Positions 48,724-57,943 of a DNA stretch of 64,000 nt are shown here, piece after piece (the first letter of the stretch is position 1; the number at the start of each line of letters is the position of its first letter). The DNA is taken from positions 1-64,000 of IMG/VR virus record IMGVR_UViG_3300032308_001420. One strand, written 5' to 3'. This stretch comes from a virus. The notes beneath the pieces were generated by a model. It saw nothing but the letters and a program-made list of their open reading frames with translations, was not told the origin of the DNA and did not search any database. Made by a program: the position numbers and the translations under genes.

Positions 48724-49065
48724 TTATTTAGGAAGAATTAACTTCTTCATTTCGTCTTTATGGTTTCCAACATCTAAAGGATCTGGAATTAGTCCCCACT
48801 CAAGTCTTTTTTGCTGGTACTCAAATTCTTCATCATCAATTTTTCTGCGTCCTGAAAGGAATTTTGGTTGTCCCTCATAGATACCATAAGACCCAACTTC
48901 ATTTACAAGGGCTTCAATCTTTGACTTATTGCCTTTCATGGATGTGACTGACAAGAAATTGCCTTCGTCGTCTCCGACCCATCTGCCATCTGGCATTTCC
49001 CAAACATAAATACCAAGTCTGGTTTCTTCATCCATGACCTGTGTGTTAATCTTATTGATATCCAT
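48724..49065 (-). CDS. Conserved phage protein before the portal
   Basis: The 113-residue protein contains TRLGIYVWEMPDGRWVGDDE and GNFLSVTSMKGNKSKIEALV. It ends with GLIPDPLDVGNHKDEMKKLI. The beta start and the N-x-x-S-V-x-S-x-x-G pattern occur in proteins placed next to the portal of actinophages, but no function is known. The ATG has a TGGTAAAAT box eight bases upstream and no ribosome site, so it may be a leaderless start of the head operon. Confidence 0.65.
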   Translation of the reverse strand: MDINKINTQVMDEETRLGIYVWEMPDGRWVGDDEGNFLSVTSMKGNKSKIEALVNEVGSYGIYEGQPKFLSGRRKIDDEEFEYQQKRLEWGLIPDPLDVGNHKDEMKKLILPK

Positions 49066-49073
49066 AGAGTTTT

Positions 49074-49082
49074 ATTTTACCA
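49074..49082 (-). promoter_or_regulatory. Possible leaderless promoter of the head operon
   Basis: The minus strand reads TGGTAAAAT, eight bases, ATG at 49065. The -10 hexamer is one base off consensus and the spacing two longer than in the other leaderless cases. No Shine-Dalgarno site lies between. It would start transcription of the portal, protease and capsid genes after the fibre region. Confidence 0.42.
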
Positions 49083-49106
49083 TTCTTTGCTGTCAAAGTC
49101 CAGCTT

Positions 49107-49127
49107 TTTGTCATAGAAGATGACAAA
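49107..49127. repeat. Inverted repeat between fibre and head genes
   Basis: TTTGTCAT and ATGACAAA form a perfect 8-bp inverted repeat with a five-base loop, directly after the stop of the LamG-like gene. There is no T-run on the minus strand, so it is not a clear terminator. It lies about 25 bases before the -10-like box at 49074-49082, where a regulator could bind. Confidence 0.5.
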
Positions 49128-51008
49128 TTATACGTTTTGGATTACAACCCAGTCATTGTCATAGTACTCTACTGAGCTTTCTGTCAGGGTAATTGACGCA
49201 TTTGAGCTGTCATCTATTACAGAAGTGCTTCCAAGTATATAAAGGTTGTAGTGCTCTAATGCTTGCGTTGAAGTAAATTGTGCTTGATATAGGGCTAAGT
49301 TTTGAAATAAGCCAGCAACTGATCCATACAAAGAATAGTCGAACTTTAAATTGCCTCCAACTGCACTAGAAAATACTATTACGATATGGTGTAATTGCCC
49401 TACCTTAAACACATTAGACACATTTGTCTCTGATGTTTTATTTACACCATTAACATAAATTGCTGAGATATTTGTTTTACTAACTGTGCCTGTATTTCTC
49501 CATGAGTAGTTTGAGGCGGAATATCCATTTGTTGCTGTAGTTGATATTAGACCACTATCTGTTAGGGCATATGGAGTATAGAAGAATTCTAGGGTATTTA
49601 CATCAGATTGTGTAGTCAAATAAAAACCAGAATCTTGTACCGTTTTAATTCCATTTCTGGCATCTCTAGATAAAATAGGGTACTTATTATTTCCAGTAGT
49701 TATCTCATATTCTGAGACACCTGCTACTCCATCTAATGTTGTCATATATGATCCAGAGTTATTTGAATAAAAAATTTGATCATTATAGAAAGACATTGAA
49801 AGGCTGTATAATTTTGGAACATACTTACTAGCATCTGTTGACTCAAAAGTTATCTTTATAAAGAATGTTCTTTGTGTTGAGAAGTCATTAAGAACAAATT
49901 CTGGTATTGCCCCGCCATTTATACACTCAACATATGTAGACCCATCTAAAGATACTTCAACTGTAATTCCATTATCTCCGTCCCAATCAATTTTTGAAGA
50001 ATCAATTGTAAGGGCTGCTGGAATTGAAATTATATCTTCTATATATGTGCTAGAAGATACTGCTGATTCTGTTTGAATTAAAGCAATTGAGTTATCGTTT
50101 TGATTATAATAAAGATCTTCATTCATTATATCTGGCCAAGACCTGTTGGCTGGATAAGAATAAAAGTATTGAGTTGCTATTGAGTTATCATATACTTCAA
50201 ATAGCTGTCCAGATTCAGGTGTAACTATTTGAATTGGAAAAATTCCAGAGGCTTGATTATAGTGTGAACTTATTTGATTATCAGAAAGAGTATATCTATA
50301 TACAGCAACACTGTTTATTAAAAAATAATCATTTTCATTTAAGGCTGGTCCGCTCTTTAAAAATAAAGATGTATTTTGAAACGGCGGAGAAGAAAGATCT
50401 TTTGTCTTTTGTAGTTGCCCATTAATATAAATAGATGCAGAAGAAACTGAATATGTGCACACTATATGTAGAACCTTGTTTAAATATGGAACTGTGCAGA
50501 ATATCTCATCGCTATCCATTTTAAATACTATATTGCCATTATCGTAAAAAACTCCAACACTGTTTGAAGAATCTCCAACTAATGGGGTTATGCTATTTGT
50601 ATCAAATTTTGGATATATCCAGGCCTCTATTGTAAAATCATTATCTGAAGAATACACAGTTCCAAACTGACTAGATGTTGTAGAAGCAGTATAGTCTTTT
50701 GTAAAAGAATATTGAATTGAATTAGAGCTTGTTATTTTAGTTGATCTTGAATTTCCTACTAATACAGGAAGAATGCCTACTTCTGGATCCCCGCCATATA
50801 CTCCATCATTTTCGCATCCTGAATGATCATACGCTATATCTCCATATATGTTTGCATAAGCAGATAAAAGCGGGTCGTCTAAAATATCTTGATAGGTTTC
50901 ATATAAATTTTCTAAAGATGTATAACTTGAAATATCTGCTGTTGTTAAATCATCTAAAGGATAATATCCAATAGGGTAGTCAGAAAGAACTATAGATTTA
51001 TATGACAT
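49128..51008 (-). CDS. LamG/concanavalin-like tail protein, probable receptor-binding
   Basis: The 626-residue protein has two jelly-roll regions. The first (about 60-260) contains YDHSGCENDGVYGGDPEVGI, DFTIEAWIYPKFDTNSITPL and SASIYINGQLQKTKDL, the LamG pattern with the strand before I-N-G. The second (about 450-610) has VNTLEFFYTPYALTDSGLIS and AIYVNGVNKTSETNV. Between them is a beta region (DWDGDNGITVEVSLDGSTYV). LamG domains bind carbohydrates, so host-surface recognition is likely. It overlaps the glycine-rich gene by one base. Confidence 0.82.
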   Translation of the reverse strand: MSYKSIVLSDYPIGYYPLDDLTTADISSYTSLENLYETYQDILDDPLLSAYANIYGDIAYDHSGCENDGVYGGDPEVGILPVLVGNSRSTKITSSNSIQYSFTKDYTASTTSSQFGTVYSSDNDFTIEAWIYPKFDTNSITPLVGDSSNSVGVFYDNGNIVFKMDSDEIFCTVPYLNKVLHIVCTYSVSSASIYINGQLQKTKDLSSPPFQNTSLFLKSGPALNENDYFLINSVAVYRYTLSDNQISSHYNQASGIFPIQIVTPESGQLFEVYDNSIATQYFYSYPANRSWPDIMNEDLYYNQNDNSIALIQTESAVSSSTYIEDIISIPAALTIDSSKIDWDGDNGITVEVSLDGSTYVECINGGAIPEFVLNDFSTQRTFFIKITFESTDASKYVPKLYSLSMSFYNDQIFYSNNSGSYMTTLDGVAGVSEYEITTGNNKYPILSRDARNGIKTVQDSGFYLTTQSDVNTLEFFYTPYALTDSGLISTTATNGYSASNYSWRNTGTVSKTNISAIYVNGVNKTSETNVSNVFKVGQLHHIVIVFSSAVGGNLKFDYSLYGSVAGLFQNLALYQAQFTSTQALEHYNLYILGSTSVIDDSSNASITLTESSVEYYDNDWVVIQNV

Positions 51009-52240
51009 TATCCACCTACCGCAGATTTAAGATATCTAACTATTACTATACCACTTCCGCCACTTCCTCCTGTATGAACAACTCCAGTGTCTGAATCATA
51101 GCTGGCTCCGCCACCACCACCACCAGTATTTGCTGTTCCAGCAATTCCATTTGCAGTAGATCCAGATGAAGGAGTTCCAGCATTTCCGCCTCCTCCAGAG
51201 CCTCCAGTTCCACGAGTTGCGGCAAAGTTAAAGTTTGTTCCGCCTCCACCTCCGCCAGCAAAGGATCCTCCAGAACCAGAAGATGTTACGGATGCCCATA
51301 CCGAATATGAGTTTGTTCCGCTTCCGCCATTTCCAGCAGTTCCAATTGCTGAAGCATTTCCACCAACTGCTCCTGCACCACCACCACCACCCGAAGTTGC
51401 AGTAGTGACATTTGAAGAAGATAAAGCTGTTCCTCCAGCAAATCCTTGACCTGAAATTCCAGATGTTGGAGAGCTGTTAAATGATAAATCTGATCCTCCT
51501 GGTCCAGCTCCAAAAATTACTTGTCCGTTTCCTCCACAACCAGATCCACCATTAGTGCCATTGCTTCCTCCTCCAGTTGCAGTTAATGCACCGACAGATG
51601 AGTTTGAGCCAACATTACCTCCTGCTGTTCCTGTTCCTCCTCCACCAATAGTAACTGATGTATTGCCTACTGACAAAGATGTTGCGGATGAATACAAAAC
51701 TCCGCCTGCGCCACCGCCTCCACCAGTATACCAAACTGATCCGCTTGTTGAAGATCCAACACCAGATCCACCGCCTGCAATTGTTAATATGTCTGCAGTT
51801 AAAGAAGCATTTAAAACTGCAAGTGTTCCATTTGCAGTAAACTTTCTATAGTAGTAAGTTGAGTCAGAATATAGCGTTCCACCAGTCACTGATGGTATTG
51901 CATTTGGAGTTATAGAAGAAGAAGCAGATGATAAATCACTTGTTCCTATTGAATTTGTTGCAGTCATTGTAAAAGTGTAGGCTTGATTTGAAACAAATGA
52001 CCCTGTGACAGAAATTGATCCATCTAAATCTGTATTTGTAAACGTGAGTGATAATGACGGACTACTAACAATTCCAACTGTAGTAATTGATGAGCCATTT
52101 GAAGCACCTAATGTATATTCAATTGTTACCTGTGTAGCACTTACTCTAGTTACTGAGTTAATTGTTGGTGCATTTGGTCTTGCTGCTTTTCCACGAAATC
52201 CATTTAAAGATGAACTGGCTATTGTTTGAATTAAGGGCAT
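51008..52240 (-). CDS. Fibronectin-III/glycine-rich tail adhesin
   Basis: The 410-residue protein starts with one fibronectin-III-like domain (NAPTINSVTRVSATQVTIEY to about residue 115). A strand pair follows (YYYRKFTANGTLAVLNASLT), then a glycine-rich region with many GGGG and GGSG loops. It ends in GGSGIVIVRYLKS. This tip signature is shared with the proteins at 57944, 60085 and 62636. Glycine-rich tips of this sort form stacked polyglycine helices in the distal adhesins of some phages and carry the host-range loops. AGGAG precedes the start. Confidence 0.8.
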   Translation of the reverse strand: MPLIQTIASSSLNGFRGKAARPNAPTINSVTRVSATQVTIEYTLGASNGSSITTVGIVSSPSLSLTFTNTDLDGSISVTGSFVSNQAYTFTMTATNSIGTSDLSSASSSITPNAIPSVTGGTLYSDSTYYYRKFTANGTLAVLNASLTADILTIAGGGSGVGSSTSGSVWYTGGGGGAGGVLYSSATSLSVGNTSVTIGGGGTGTAGGNVGSNSSVGALTATGGGSNGTNGGSGCGGNGQVIFGAGPGGSDLSFNSSPTSGISGQGFAGGTALSSSNVTTATSGGGGGAGAVGGNASAIGTAGNGGSGTNSYSVWASVTSSGSGGSFAGGGGGGTNFNFAATRGTGGSGGGGNAGTPSSGSTANGIAGTANTGGGGGGASYDSDTGVVHTGGSGGSGIVIVRYLKSAVGG

Positions 52241-52249
52241 TATCTACTC

Positions 52250-53374
52250 CTATGCAAACTTCGTTTGTGATCCAAATACCGTGTAAGTAGCTGATGATGT
52301 TTTTAAAATTGTGTAAACGTAAGTGTCTACACTAGAAGCATTTCCTGCACTTGGTGCAGCTCCATTTAACCATTTAATACTGCTTTGTGTTGTTCCGTCA
52401 ATTTGAAAAGTAGACGGATACGAAGCGGTTGATGCTCCAGTTGTATTTAAAAATGCTATTGTCATAGACTGTCCATTAGACATCAAAGAATTCAAAGTAA
52501 CTCCAGAACTACCTCTAACATTTAAAGTAAATGCACTTGTTGACCCAGTTGTATAATACCAAACACTAGAAGTTGCTACATCCATATTAATTGTTGAAGA
52601 TGTTGCTGATGCAACAATATTTGCTGTTTCAAGTAATCCAGTAACTGCAGAATTTGTTTGTATTACTCCCTGAGTACCAGTAGTTCCTTGAGCTCCCGTT
52701 GCGCCTTGTGAGCCAGTTGTACCCTGTGAGCCTGTTGCACCTTGTGAACCAGTAGTACCTTGTGAACCAGTTGTACCAGTAGTACCTTGTGAACCAGTAG
52801 TACCAGTAGTACCTTGTGAACCAGTAGTACCAGTAGCACCTTGTGAACCAGTTATTCCTTGGGCGCCAGTTGTTCCCTGTGTTCCAGTTGCGCCTTGTGC
52901 ACCTTGAATAGGGCCAACATTTGTCCAAGCAGATCCAGTCCATACATACAAATCGCCAGAAATTATATAAGCATCTCCAACTGTTCCTGTTGGATGTGCC
53001 GACTGTAGAGCTCCTAGTGTTGCGTATGTTCCTAAAATATCAACGCCAGTTCCAGCAACTCCTTGTGCGCCAGTTGTTCCTTGAGTTCCTGTTGCGCCTT
53101 GTGTTCCAGTAGCTCCTTGTGTGCCAGTAGTGCCTTGTGTGCCCTGTGCGCCTTGTGTACCAGATGTGCCTTGTGTACCATTGGCTCCTTGTGTTCCTGT
53201 TGCACCCTGTGCTCCAGTGGTTCCCTGTGCTCCTTGGGAACCAGTAGTTCCTTGCGCTCCAGGATTTGCAGTTAAATAAGTATCAATGTTTTGTGCAAGT
53301 AGTTGGATATCCGCAGGAATATCTGGCGGATCTGAATAAGCAGGAAAACTAAAACCCTTTGATGTTGAGCCCAT
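52250..53374 (-). CDS. Collagen-like tail fibre protein
   Basis: I use the ATG at 53374 (374 residues, [11 protein letters not shown]); an upstream TTG would place the promoter inside the gene. Two collagen tracts of G-x-x triplets, mostly GAQ, GTT and GTQ, lie around residues 33-105 and 155-240. A small beta domain separates them ([33 protein letters not shown]). The C-terminal head ([20 protein letters not shown]) probably starts trimerisation or binds the receptor. The collagen part forms a stiff triple helix. The gene has a leaderless-type promoter. Confidence 0.88.
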   Translation of the reverse strand: MGSTSKGFSFPAYSDPPDIPADIQLLAQNIDTYLTANPGAQGTTGSQGAQGTTGAQGATGTQGANGTQGTSGTQGAQGTQGTTGTQGATGTQGATGTQGTTGAQGVAGTGVDILGTYATLGALQSAHPTGTVGDAYIISGDLYVWTGSAWTNVGPIQGAQGATGTQGTTGAQGITGSQGATGTTGSQGTTGTTGSQGTTGTTGSQGTTGSQGATGSQGTTGSQGATGAQGTTGTQGVIQTNSAVTGLLETANIVASATSSTINMDVATSSVWYYTTGSTSAFTLNVRGSSGVTLNSLMSNGQSMTIAFLNTTGASTASYPSTFQIDGTTQSSIKWLNGAAPSAGNASSVDTYVYTILKTSSATYTVFGSQTKFA

Positions 53375-53380
53375 TTTAAA

Positions 53381-53389
53381 ATTATACCA
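53381..53389 (-). promoter_or_regulatory. Leaderless promoter for the collagen-like fibre gene
   Basis: The minus strand reads TGGTATAAT, then TTTAAA and the ATG at 53374. The six-base spacing leaves no room for a ribosome site, as at 4323 and 23954. The box lies in the last codons of the upstream TPR gene. Confidence 0.6.
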
Positions 53390-53954
53390 CAATTCCCATA
53401 AAATCTAAGTTTCTTTTAACGGATGAAGAATACATATTAGGCATGGGTATCTTATAAAGCTTAATAAATAATTCTTGGCTTTCATCTTGTCGTCCTACCC
53501 ACCAGGCAGCTACGGCTTTTTGAAATGTTAAGCAAAAATCTCCTGGGTAATCAACACCTATTGGAAGAGGTGCATGATTTTCTGATAATCTATAAAGACC
53601 AACTTCTGCATAAGTATATGCTTGCTGCCAATTTTTATTTCTTTCGCTATAACGAGAAAGCAAGAACCATGCTTCAGGTCTTCCTGGTTGATATGCAGCA
53701 GCCTTTAAAAAAAGATTTTCTACTGTAGCCTGTCTATTTTTTTGATTTTCAAAACAATTTGCTGACTTTAATAATGATGCATACACATACTCTGGGTGTG
53801 AATAGTAACCATATTCTGCCGCCCTTAAATAAAATGAAATAGCGGCAGCAGTTTGTCCTACAAGTTCATACTCTGTAGCAATGCTAAAACAAAGTTTTGG
53901 GTCAAAAGGATCTTTGCTTAGTTTTTCAACTAATTCATTTATTACCTCAAACAT
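53382..53954 (-). CDS. TPR-repeat protein
   Basis: The 190-residue protein is helical with tetratricopeptide-like units: [61 protein letters not shown] shorter fourth unit follows ([20 protein letters not shown]). Such TPR segments accompany glycosyltransferases and glycan-binding enzymes in bacteria and aquatic phages. It overlaps the GH130-like gene by eight bases, so the two proteins probably work together. The tail-fibre region is an odd place for it. Its last codons carry the promoter of the next fibre gene. Confidence 0.72.
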   Translation of the reverse strand: MFEVINELVEKLSKDPFDPKLCFSIATEYELVGQTAAAISFYLRAAEYGYYSHPEYVYASLLKSANCFENQKNRQATVENLFLKAAAYQPGRPEAWFLLSRYSERNKNWQQAYTYAEVGLYRLSENHAPLPIGVDYPGDFCLTFQKAVAAWWVGRQDESQELFIKLYKIPMPNMYSSSVKRNLDFMGIVV

Positions 53955-54945
53955 TTATGGCCTCTGCAATCATATTATCTATTACGTCTCCTGGCACCCT
54001 TAGAGCAAAAGCTGCGTTATCTACGTAGCCGAATGTTACTAGAAGGTCGTTATCTAATTGTGCAGCGCCAGCACAAAATTCTATTTGCCCATCTAAAAAT
54101 GACCAACATTCTGGAGACATTCCCTGAAGAATAAAATTGTCATCCCATACACATAATCTATGTCTGTAGGTAGCATTTTTCTGCTTCATATAATTTTTAT
54201 ATAGGACAACTTCATGCGTAATAGCGATGTACTTATCTTTCCATTTAATAACTTGGGATCCACCACGCTGATCAGAATTAATAGCATTGCCTTCTTCGTG
54301 AGACACTTGCTCACATTTGGCTTCTTTAGGATCAGCTTTAACTACCTCTGTAGGAGATGTCCATTTAATATATTGAAATTCTCTATCTAAAATCGGCATC
54401 CAGTTTTTTTCACAATACGAGTTTTCATCTATTGGTGCTGGAATTCTAATACGTGATATTTCTTCTGCCGTCCAATTATCTTTATCAATCTTTAATTCTG
54501 ATAATTCCATGCGACCAACTCCGTTGGTTGTTGTATCTCTGCGAACTCCTGTAGCATAATATTTGCTATCCCATTTAACAAGTCTGGCATCTTCTAATCC
54601 AACAAATGTCCATATCGGCTTAACATCTAATTTAGTTGTATCAATCAATGTCCAGTTAATTATATTTAAATCTTTATCAAGACGGCAGAGGTAGTTAGCA
54701 GTTACCAATCTTTGATCTTCTTCTGGATGTAAATATGCTAATGGTCCCCATACACTAGGAAATCTTTGATCATTTTCAGAGTGATATAAAGTATAGTTTA
54801 TATGTCTTAATATACATAGGATATCTCCATCATCATCTATAAAGATAGAGGGGTTCATTAATCCTGTCCCGCCCGTTTCTTCGGCGGAAATAATAAGAGG
54901 AACTAATTTTCCCCCACTAGATATTGATCTTTGTACTAGATTCAT
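53947..54945 (-). CDS. GH130-like five-bladed beta-propeller protein
   Basis: The 332-residue protein shows propeller repeats of the mannoside-phosphorylase family (GH130 and relatives): NPSIFIDDDGDILCILRHIN, FVGLEDARLVKWDSKYYATG, KNWMPILDREFQYIKWTSPT, GGSQVIKWKDKYIAITHEVV and AGAAQLDNDLLVTFGYVDNA. The G-L-E-D-A-R motif is a family hallmark that holds a catalytic or sugar-contact residue. Members cleave or bind beta-mannosides; here it may depolymerise or recognise host glycan, or modify virion glycans. No ribosome site is evident; a TAGAAT box lies seven bases before the ATG. It is coupled to the TPR gene. Confidence 0.78.
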   Translation of the reverse strand: MNLVQRSISSGGKLVPLIISAEETGGTGLMNPSIFIDDDGDILCILRHINYTLYHSENDQRFPSVWGPLAYLHPEEDQRLVTANYLCRLDKDLNIINWTLIDTTKLDVKPIWTFVGLEDARLVKWDSKYYATGVRRDTTTNGVGRMELSELKIDKDNWTAEEISRIRIPAPIDENSYCEKNWMPILDREFQYIKWTSPTEVVKADPKEAKCEQVSHEEGNAINSDQRGGSQVIKWKDKYIAITHEVVLYKNYMKQKNATYRHRLCVWDDNFILQGMSPECWSFLDGQIEFCAGAAQLDNDLLVTFGYVDNAAFALRVPGDVIDNMIAEAINV

Positions 54946-54999
54946 ATAAGCAATTCTACTATATTAAACAGCTATTGTAAATGTTTAAGATTTATAAGC

Positions 55000-55785
55000 T
55001 TAACGGTATTCTTTTGGTTGTCTAAACTGGTTTTTATATGAATCAAAAAACCTAGTTTTAAGCTTATTGGTTGTCTTAGCCTGGTCGATTAAATTTTCTT
55101 CTTTGCCAATATCCATTTGCCATTCTTCTCTTTTAAATGGAATAACTTGAGCAATTGGGGTTCCCGCTGGAATCAATCCTTGCCATTTAGTATCATTTAA
55201 AACAAAAGGGAAGTTTACTGGGGAAGTATAAGTATCCGTATCAACTACTCCAGGCATAATTGTAAATACTGATTCTCTGTGCCAAGGCTGCACAAAAGCA
55301 ACAGAATATCCTGGTGGTGTTTGAATAGCCCATGGGTTTATCCATTTAGGATAAGAACCTTGATGTCCATTTCTGCTTGGATGATTTAAAGCTTGTTCTA
55401 CAGGATGAAATTGAAGAATTCCAAAATTAGCCCATTCATAATGAGGTACAGTTTTTGGAAATTTATATTCCTTTGCTTTTTCTTCTGAAAGAGGTATGGT
55501 TTCTCCAGTTTTATCAAAGTGCTCTGAGTCTGCATATTCAGCATTTATTTGTGAAATATAAACGTCTACTGGAGTTTTAATAATATATCCAGAGTTAATT
55601 GCGTCAAAGACTGGCATGCATCTTTTTATTGTTCCTGTAGTCATGCCTTTTCCATTAGGAACTTTTTCTCCACCCATATAAGACTCTATATCTTTATACC
55701 ATTGAGGAATGTTTTTTGATGCTGGCTCAGGTGGATATAATTCTTCTATACCAAAAATGTTAGTAAAAGTAATTATCTGTGACAT
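55000..55785 (-). CDS. Cyanophage-type conserved protein, function unknown
   Basis: The 261-residue protein contains IEELYPPEPASKNIPQWYKD, WINPWAIQTPPGYSVAFVQP followed by WHRES, and WQGLIPAGTPIAQVIPFKRE. These P-P-E-P-A-x-K-x-I-P-x-W-Y-K and P-x-G-x-P-x-A-Q-x-x-P-F motifs recur in proteins of marine and freshwater phages of unknown role; the second part may be a double-stranded beta-helix fold, similar to cupins. It has a leaderless-type start and stands alone between fibre genes, which suggests an accessory gene. I do not assign a function. Confidence 0.7.
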   Translation of the reverse strand: MSQIITFTNIFGIEELYPPEPASKNIPQWYKDIESYMGGEKVPNGKGMTTGTIKRCMPVFDAINSGYIIKTPVDVYISQINAEYADSEHFDKTGETIPLSEEKAKEYKFPKTVPHYEWANFGILQFHPVEQALNHPSRNGHQGSYPKWINPWAIQTPPGYSVAFVQPWHRESVFTIMPGVVDTDTYTSPVNFPFVLNDTKWQGLIPAGTPIAQVIPFKREEWQMDIGKEENLIDQAKTTNKLKTRFFDSYKNQFRQPKEYR

Positions 55786-55791
55786 GTAAAA

Positions 55792-55797
55792 AGTATA
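55792..55797 (-). promoter_or_regulatory. Leaderless promoter for the 55.0-55.8 kb gene
   Basis: The minus strand has TATACT, six bases (TTTTAC), then the ATG at 55785. An AAAAGG purine tract lies before the -10 box, too far from the start codon to act in translation. The spacing equals that of the other leaderless starts. The box is not TGn-extended. Confidence 0.5.
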
Positions 55798-55836
55798 CTA
55801 CCTTTTAAATTGAAAGTAAATAGTTTTTAATTTACT

Positions 55837-57870
55837 TTATGGTCTTCCATAAATAAGAATTCTTCCAGATCCACCAGTTGCTCCATTTCCATGGCCACCA
55901 CGAGATTCTCCAGATCCATAATAATATGTACTTCCAGATCCTCCACCGCCAGCGCCTCCTCCTGGACCACTTCCTGCAGAACCTGAGTTTCCAGCACCGC
56001 TTCCGCCGCCGCCACCATTTCCGCCAGCGCCTCCAAATGAAGCTCCTCCAGCTGCTCCATTTCCACTTGGAGAGTTAGGACCACCATCAGGAGGAGTAGG
56101 ATATCCATTAAATCCTCCTGCGCCTCCAGAACCTCCACCTCCACCCCATGCAAATGTTGTTGCATTGAGAGTATTAAATGTTACTGATGTTGAAGATCCT
56201 CCAGCATTTCCATTACCTGAATTTACATTGCTATTTCCAACTCCGCCAGTATAATTGGTAGCATTTAACGTTCCGCCTAATGCACCTGATGCTGTTGTTG
56301 CTCCAGCAATATTGCTTGAGCCTGTACCTCCGTTTCCACGAGCACCGCTTGTAGAACCATTTCCTCCGTTAGCTGTTGCCACAGATGATCCACCTATTGT
56401 CAAATTACTTGCTGATCCTGCATTTCCATTACCACCTCCAGTACCTGCTGCTCCTCCTGCACCAATAGTTAAACCTAAAACTGTTCCAGAATTTATTGCA
56501 TATTCATCAAAAGCCACTAGGCCTGAGCCTCCTGCTCCATAACCAGCTGCCCATGAACCATTAGGGCTAGCGCTGCCTCCGCCACCTCCAGCAACAAATG
56601 CTCTAAGCCTTGTATATCCTGATGGCCATGTATAGTTTTGTGTAGAATTAGCTGTTAATAATAAAGCGTACTGTGGATTTGGCTGAACAGCATTTGATGC
56701 AGATGATGATGATAAAGAACTACCATTTGCATTATTTGCAACTAGTGTAAATGTATAGGATGTGTTTACTGCAAAAGATCCAGTAATTGTTAATGGGCTT
56801 GTTGTTCCAGCCGCAGTTGTTACCGCTAGTGAAGGTGATGCTGTTGCTGTATAGCTTGTAATATTAGAATTTCCAGTTGAGGGAGCAGTAAAAGTTAAAG
56901 AAACTGTAGTTGCATTTACTACAGTTGCTGTTCCGATTATTGGTCTATCTGGTACTGTTGAAGGTGTTAAAGCAGAAGAAGCAGAACTTAATGCTGAATT
57001 TCCATTAGCGTTAGTTGCAACTGCTCTGAATGTATATGATGTACCAGAAGTCAATCCAGCAACTGTAACTGGGCTTCCGCCTGAACCAGTTAAAGATCCT
57101 GGAGTTGAAGTAACTGTAAATCCTGATACTGCCTTGCCACCTGTGCCATTGGCTGTTACTGGAACAGATGCAGAAACAGTAGATCCAAATGCTGCGCCAG
57201 TTATATTTGTTGGTGTTCCTGTAGTTGGAGCTTGCGGAACAGATGTTGCAGTTATAGAGTTTGATGAAGAAGATGCTAAAGCATTACCGTAACCATTTGT
57301 TGCTGTAACGGTAAAGGTGTATGATGTTCCTTGTGCTAATCCAGAAACAGTAATTGGAGAAGATGAAGCAGTTCCAGTAAAAGAGCCTGGAGTTGAAATT
57401 GCTGTAAATGAAGAAGCAAGTCCTCCACCTGAGCCTGCTGTAAATGCAACACTAGCTGAACCTGATCCATGAGTAATATTTGTTCCTATATCTGTTGCTG
57501 TTGCAGAAGTTGCAGAAGTTGGAATAACTCCGAGTTGAGACCAGCCTGCTGCTGTGTAAACTTCAATATATCCTGTTTGAGTGTTTGAATGAATCTGTCC
57601 AACTGATGGGGATCCTGGGCGGGAAGCAGTGTTTCCTACTGAATATGTTCCAGGCAATCCTGCTAATGTTGCGGGGGCATAAGTGGTGCCAGCAGATGAA
57701 TATAATACTTGTCCTGATGTAGGAGAGGTTGTTGTTCCTGTTCCGCCAAATTGTGTTGCAATTGAAGAAGTTGAGTCTACATTTCCAGAAGCGTCGGAAA
57801 CAAGAGGGCCAGCAGAAGTAATACCTGCTACCTGCAGCTTATTTTTAACTTTAAAATCTTTATTTGCCAA
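55837..57870 (-). CDS. Fibronectin-III/glycine-rich receptor-binding protein, copy 1
   Basis: The 677-residue protein starts at TTG (ANKDFKVKNKLQVAGITS), with AAGGGGACAG upstream. The N-terminal part includes the shared attachment module GNTASRPGSPSVGQIHSNTQ, TGYIEVYTAAGWSQLGVIPT (residues about 80-118). Three fibronectin-III domains follow (GLAQGTSYTFTVTATNGYGN and similar). The C-terminal glycine-rich tip has many GGGG loops and ends in GGSGRILIYGRP. The closing strand differs from the IVIVRYL form of its relatives. It is probably a trimeric tail fibre or adhesin. Confidence 0.82.
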   Translation of the reverse strand: MANKDFKVKNKLQVAGITSAGPLVSDASGNVDSTSSIATQFGGTGTTTSPTSGQVLYSSAGTTYAPATLAGLPGTYSVGNTASRPGSPSVGQIHSNTQTGYIEVYTAAGWSQLGVIPTSATSATATDIGTNITHGSGSASVAFTAGSGGGLASSFTAISTPGSFTGTASSSPITVSGLAQGTSYTFTVTATNGYGNALASSSSNSITATSVPQAPTTGTPTNITGAAFGSTVSASVPVTANGTGGKAVSGFTVTSTPGSLTGSGGSPVTVAGLTSGTSYTFRAVATNANGNSALSSASSALTPSTVPDRPIIGTATVVNATTVSLTFTAPSTGNSNITSYTATASPSLAVTTAAGTTSPLTITGSFAVNTSYTFTLVANNANGSSLSSSSASNAVQPNPQYALLLTANSTQNYTWPSGYTRLRAFVAGGGGGSASPNGSWAAGYGAGGSGLVAFDEYAINSGTVLGLTIGAGGAAGTGGGNGNAGSASNLTIGGSSVATANGGNGSTSGARGNGGTGSSNIAGATTASGALGGTLNATNYTGGVGNSNVNSGNGNAGGSSTSVTFNTLNATTFAWGGGGGSGGAGGFNGYPTPPDGGPNSPSGNGAAGGASFGGAGGNGGGGGSGAGNSGSAGSGPGGGAGGGGSGSTYYYGSGESRGGHGNGATGGSGRILIYGRP

Positions 57871-57893
57871 TTTGGTTCACTGTCCCCTTATTG

Positions 57894-57899
57894 ATTATA
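57894..57899 (-). promoter_or_regulatory. Possible -10 box before the copy-1 adhesin
   Basis: TATAAT on the minus strand lies 23 bases before the TTG start, followed by a leader with AAGGGG. There is no TGn extension and no clear -35 box, so it is only a candidate in a generally AT-rich gap of 73 bases. Confidence 0.35.
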
Positions 57900-57943
57900 T
57901 CTATATTTTAGCATTGTTTAAATACAAATGCATTAAAATTTTA

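Noticed and set aside
52629-53275. Regularly spaced repeats that could be taken for a CRISPR-like array or minisatellite, and cysteine/tryptophan-rich frames in them
   Set aside because: The period is nine bases and its multiples, which is the G-x-x triplet coding of the collagen-like fibre. The other frames are by-products of that repeat.
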